DNA of 64,000 nt from Microcoleus sp036705565. Lineage in GTDB: Bacteria > Cyanobacteriota > Cyanobacteriia > Cyanobacteriales > Microcoleaceae. Positions 60,340 through 64,000 of the stretch are shown piece after piece. A model generated the notes under the pieces. The model ran no database searches, was not told where the DNA came from, and saw only the letters and a program-made list of their open reading frames with translations. The position numbers and the translations under genes are program-made. How positions within the stretch are numbered: the first letter of the stretch is position 1; every line of letters begins with the position of its first letter. The stretch lies in assembly GCA_036705565.1 (NCBI GenBank), contig JAUBUY010000012.1. One strand, given 5' to 3'.

Positions 60340-62405
60340 TTATGGCAGATTTGAAAACAAATCAAAATCAAACGCATAGTTGCGAACTTTGTTACGTTCG
60401 TTAAGAATCTTTGTGAGTTCTGGAAGAGTAACTCGCCAAGTATCTGGGTTCCTCCAAGTCGCTGCATTAGTTATGTTACTGCGAGCGCTGTCCAAAAAGG
60501 GAGAAAACACATTATTGTTAAGCGGATTTGGAACCCCATCTGAGGATACATTATTCCAATCTGGTTCGGCTACGTTAGGCGTCATATATGCGAAAGCTTC
60601 TATGTTCGACGAAGTAACTTCGGCTCCTGGTTGTTCCACAGCCATGATTGTTTTCCACGTCCATCTAGGGATGTGAATTTGTCGGTTTGACAAATTGCTA
60701 GGGCTTGTATTTCCCTGATTGATATACTCTCCATTTAGAATGTCATCAAGCAATTCAGGAACATTCGTTTTCTTTTGAGGATTTGGATCGTTACCAATAG
60801 CTCCAGCGAAAATGTAAAGCTCTTGCCCCTGAGTAACCCTGGGAGCTACCACTTTATTTTCTATATTGAACCAAGCTGAAGCATCTGCTGCATTGTTGCT
60901 TCCTTGAACAAAAAATCGATTATTATCCATTGACTGGCAATCAAATTAGTTGTGAGGTAAGTTGCTAACTGGTCTTTAGGATGTCTCAATCTATCTCTGT
61001 CAGGAGACAAATGACCTCGATTCATTCCTAACCCCGTAAAGATATTTCCATCATAGGTAGACAAGCCACTAGCTAATAGATCGGGGTCAGTTATAAATTC
61101 CGGTCTTTCTCTTAATCCTTTTAGTAACTCTCCTGGTTGTGTTTCTGGTCTTGTAACCCATGTTTTGTCTACTTTCCAACCAACCCAGTTGGCAATTTTG
61201 GTGTCAGCATTGTAAGACACTGCGTACTGGGGTTTTTCAAGCAGCAAGTTGTTTTGATATGTACTGTTGCTAGGATTCCATCTAGCTTCAGTGGGATTGC
61301 CAAATTTGAGATGGTCGCTCTTGAAGAAAACATTATCTATGTAAACGGAATCGCCACCGTCTAAAGAAAAGGTTATTTTCGCTGGCTTCCCTCGAAACTC
61401 TGCGATTTCTGAATCAGTGAGGTTTAACTTAAGTTGGAAGGTTTCAAATCCTTTTCTCCCAAACCCAATCTTATTTTCGATATCAGAGTAGATATCCTTA
61501 GTATTCTGAATTTGATTGTTGGTACTGTCAATCAAAAAGTTTGCATCTTCTGCAAGATTGACGGTTACATCTTTACTTTGACCGTCGATCGTTTCAAGCT
61601 TTACATTCAGTTGTCCGCTTTGAACAGGAGCAAAAACATCAAACCGCAAATTACCCCAATCGGGTACAACAAACGAGTCATGGGTGGCTTGGGTTGGGTT
61701 CCCAGCTCCCAGGAGTAGAGCATAGTTGGGAATGCCATTTGAGGGCGGAGTAGCTCCAGGAATACCTGCTACATCAATTAGGGCGCTTTGCTTGAGTTTG
61801 TTATCAGTTCTATTGCTGTACCAGCCCGGAATATTTTGAATGCTATTCGGGTAAAAAATTGCATCAAAATTGCCATTAAAGAGCGTAGGAACTGCAAAAT
61901 CACCCCGCATTGCAGGTATTGGGGTATTATCCTCGTAAACCGAAACCCGATTATTCTTCAAATACTCCTCAAAGTCACCCAACTCACTTTTACTATTCTT
62001 CCCACCATCAAAATAAGGTCTTACCTCAGAACCTCCCCCTAAAACAGAGTTGAACCAACCCGTACCAATTCCTTCCCAAGGAGCTTTAGTATCGCCCTGA
62101 GTAAAACTAGCATTAGTGTGGTCAGGAGTGTACCAAGTCTTAGTAGCATCAGCAATATTATTTTCAGCCAAATCACCCAAGCGACGGTAAATTGTTTCGC
62201 CATTCTCCGAAGGAAACTGACTTTCATTGAGATTAGCAGTCCCCGCATACCAAGCCAAAGCAGCCCGATGGGAAGCACCAGCCCCGTCATCCGGCTTAAA
62301 ACCAGCCAGATTATTAAGTGAAACATTAAAACCAGAATTATAAAGTTTGTGAGGTTGAATTTCATCCACCAGGATACGATTGGGATGTAGTCTTGTCTGG
62401 CTCAC
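60340..62405 (-). pseudogene. Nuclease-type gene, N-terminally truncated and frameshifted
   Basis: The first frame (62405-60861) encodes the pre-nuclease region (HRAALAWYAGT, MRGDFAVPTLFNGNFDA, NLRFDVFAPVQSG) and the start of the nuclease domain (MNRGHLSPDRDR), then runs out at TTNLIASQW. The second frame (60930-60340) continues with MDNNRFFVQGSNN to FDFDLFSNLP. A single missing base near 60935-60938 explains it: the related gene has NLIAQSMDNNR at this place. The truncated start gives no signal peptide. Compared with the giant gene, only the last about 690 residues are present. The break could also be an assembly error. Confidence 0.85.
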
Positions 62406-62450
62406 GCTCTGCTATTATTAATATGTAAATATTTTATCTTAAAAAAAGTG

Positions 62451-63410
62451 ATGAATAGCGAAGAATATCTCGAAGGGGAAGAAGAAACCGAAAAATTTAT
62501 GCCGCTTCTATCCCTCTACGAACATCACCCAGAGATGGAAGGTCCGGAGGTTGTCAATTTGTACAAAGATGGATGGAGAGACTTTTCTGGAATGAATTTA
62601 GAAGGAATTGTTGTCCAAGGTGAATACCTGATCGATATCGATTTAAGTGGCTCTGATTTGCACTCAAGTATTTTCCAGGGGTGCGACCTGAGCGGTGCTA
62701 ATTTAAGTGACACTAATCTAGAAAATGCTAATTTGAGGAGCACTTGCTTAGTGGAGGCAAATTTTAGCAAGGCTAATCTGACTAATGCTCAATTGAAGTA
62801 TGCTGACCTGAGCGGTGCTAATTTGGAGAATACTAACTTAAACAATGTTAGCCTGGCTGAGACGAACCTAACTGGCACCAATTTTGTCTCGGCTCAATGG
62901 CAGAATATTGATACAGAATCTGCGTTGTTTTGTCATACTATTATGCCGGATGGCAGCTATAAAAGCGATCCAGTTAGAGTTCTTGAAACTCAAGAATTGC
63001 TACGGCGCTACGCTGCTGGAGAAAGAAGGTTTGAGGGCATAGTCTTGTATCGGGCCGATCTTAGAGGTGTGGATTTGCCTAACATTATTATGCCGAGTGC
63101 CCACTTTGCTAATGCTAACTTAAGCGGTGTCAATTTTCAAGAGTCCTGCTTGAAGAGAGTTAATTTTAGGGGGGCAAATTTGAGCGGTGCTAATCTGTGT
63201 ATTGCTAACTTGAGAGGAGCAAATTTAAGCTATACCAATTTGAAAGATGCCAACTTATATGCAGAAATGTATGGTGTAGATTTTACAGAAGCTAACCTGA
63301 GTGGGGCTGAGCTTCTGTTCACGGAATCTGCATTCTTTCGTAACACTACCTTGCCCAACGGAGAAGTTATCATTGGTCCTAGTGAATATGCTTCTAATTG
63401 GAAAAGGTAG
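62451..63410 (+). CDS. Pentapeptide-repeat protein 6 (double module)
   Basis: A 319-residue protein (GTG 62448 or ATG 62451). The first beta-helix is introduced by ESTEKF-like acidic sequence and VVNLYKDGWRDFSGMNL; it ends with HTIMPDGSYKSD. The second cap TQELLRRYAAGERRFEGIVL leads to another helix, ending NTTLPNGEVIIGP. The layout equals that of the gene at 51758. It starts 45 bases from the truncated nuclease start (divergent) and ends 33 bases from the stop of the next nuclease (convergent). Confidence 0.9.
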   Translation: MNSEEYLEGEEETEKFMPLLSLYEHHPEMEGPEVVNLYKDGWRDFSGMNLEGIVVQGEYLIDIDLSGSDLHSSIFQGCDLSGANLSDTNLENANLRSTCLVEANFSKANLTNAQLKYADLSGANLENTNLNNVSLAETNLTGTNFVSAQWQNIDTESALFCHTIMPDGSYKSDPVRVLETQELLRRYAAGERRFEGIVLYRADLRGVDLPNIIMPSAHFANANLSGVNFQESCLKRVNFRGANLSGANLCIANLRGANLSYTNLKDANLYAEMYGVDFTEANLSGAELLFTESAFFRNTTLPNGEVIIGPSEYASNWKR

Positions 63411-63443
63411 GGTTCTATTTGCCATCAATTTGATTTCTATAAA

Positions 63444-64000
63444 TCATGGACGTGGCAAGTTTATATTTTGCTTGAGAGAATCTCGAATATCTCCAGGAAT
63501 ATTTGAAAACAGCTTAATATTTTTACCTTTAAGCAAGTTTTCCAGTTCTTCAAGACTAACTAACCAAGTGTTGGGGTCTCGCCATTCAGTCACATTTTTA
63601 ATGGGAGATAAAACTCGATTTAATTGCAACCGCTCTCCAATTTCATAAAACGGGTGGACTATTCCTTGCTCCCCAGCATTAGCCCAGTCTAGCGCTGATG
63701 GTTCGGCTCTGTTAGGTGTAAGAAATGTGTAAATTTTGGTATTGCGATTAACATCAGGCACCCCTTGGCTAGGATGCTCTAAAACTAGATTTGTTTTCCA
63801 TGTCCAGGTAGGAATGTTAATTCCTTGTTGCCGAAAAGCCTCAGAATTGGTAAGCCCTTGATACCTAGAATCGTTGGGGAGAGCGTTACTCTTTTTCTGT
63901 GGTTCCCAATTTGTGCCATAGGTACCCGCAACAACGTAAACTTGTTTACTACTTTCAGCTAAACCTGTTACTAACTGTTCTATATTGTACCACGCAGAGG
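63444..64000 (-). CDS. Nuclease-type protein, C-terminal part (runs off the window)
   Basis: The frame is open from 63444 to the window end. It reads AWYNIEQLVTGLAESS, QVYVVAGTYGTNWEPQKKSN, IPTWTWKTNLVLEHP, IYTFLTPNRAEPS and EWRDPNTWLVSLEELENLL, which is the second half of the same NucA-type nuclease domain as in the genes at 52831 and 60340. The active-site motif would lie beyond the window. It is more divergent than the other copies, so it may carry a different specificity. Confidence 0.85.
   Translation of the reverse strand, partial: SAWYNIEQLVTGLAESSKQVYVVAGTYGTNWEPQKKSNALPNDSRYQGLTNSEAFRQQGINIPTWTWKTNLVLEHPSQGVPDVNRNTKIYTFLTPNRAEPSALDWANAGEQGIVHPFYEIGERLQLNRVLSPIKNVTEWRDPNTWLVSLEELENLLKGKNIKLFSNIPGDIRDSLKQNINLPRP

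Overview
The window comes from a filamentous, non-heterocystous type cyanobacterium, most likely in the Microcoleus/Oscillatoria group. This is an inference from content: very frequent GCGATCGC (HIP1) palindromes, heptameric short tandem repeats (TTTTAGA, GGGAATT), a cyanobacterial ftsQ-ftsZ pair, cyanobacterial RRM RNA-binding proteins, a small SRP RNA, and many pentapeptide-repeat, WD40 and Uma2 genes. Two runs of 100 N (31134-31233 and 33162-33261) are scaffold gaps inside repeats.

0-16 kb is mostly core genome. It holds two small RRM proteins, an ergothioneine cluster (egtC-egtB-egtD, minus strand), a chemoreceptor, a PEP-synthase-like protein with a degenerate ATP domain, ComF, an RNA cyclic phosphodiesterase, a YciI-like protein, the SRP RNA gene ffs and a phasin-like protein. 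The intergenic spaces are filled with dispersed palindromes and heptamer repeats, and some of these have entered coding sequences.

16-36 kb is a defence island built around DNA phosphorothioation. The core is dndB, dndC, dndD and dndE. Around it lie an SF2 helicase, a small protein plus a second DndD-like SMC ATPase, a small protein resembling a dnd-associated family, a second DGQHR-motif protein, a PD-(D/E)XK protein, an HNH nuclease with an N-terminus resembling sulfur-binding domains (directly upstream of dndC), two Uma2 nucleases, a MazG-like pyrophosphohydrolase, a membrane EEP-family protein and a VapBC-type toxin-antitoxin pair. No dndA and no dptF/G/H are seen. A REP-like palindrome array with its own Y1 (RAYT) transposase has expanded between dndC and dndD.

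36-42 kb returns to core genes: thiD, a metallo-hydrolase-like gene, ftsZ and ftsQ. An apparently intact TnpB gene sits between ftsQ and ftsZ.

42-49.7 kb carries a P-loop ATPase and a giant STAND-type NTPase with a transmembrane segment and 14 WD40 repeats. From 49.7 kb to the end lies the most unusual part: pentapeptide-repeat genes (plus strand) alternate with whole, truncated or broken genes (minus strand), most of them ending in a DNA/RNA non-specific endonuclease domain of the NucA type. Each pair is convergent. The layout suggests a decaying and recombining polymorphic nuclease-toxin locus in which pentapeptide-repeat proteins could be the immunity factors. I know of no described system of this kind; this is inference and is the main lead from the window.
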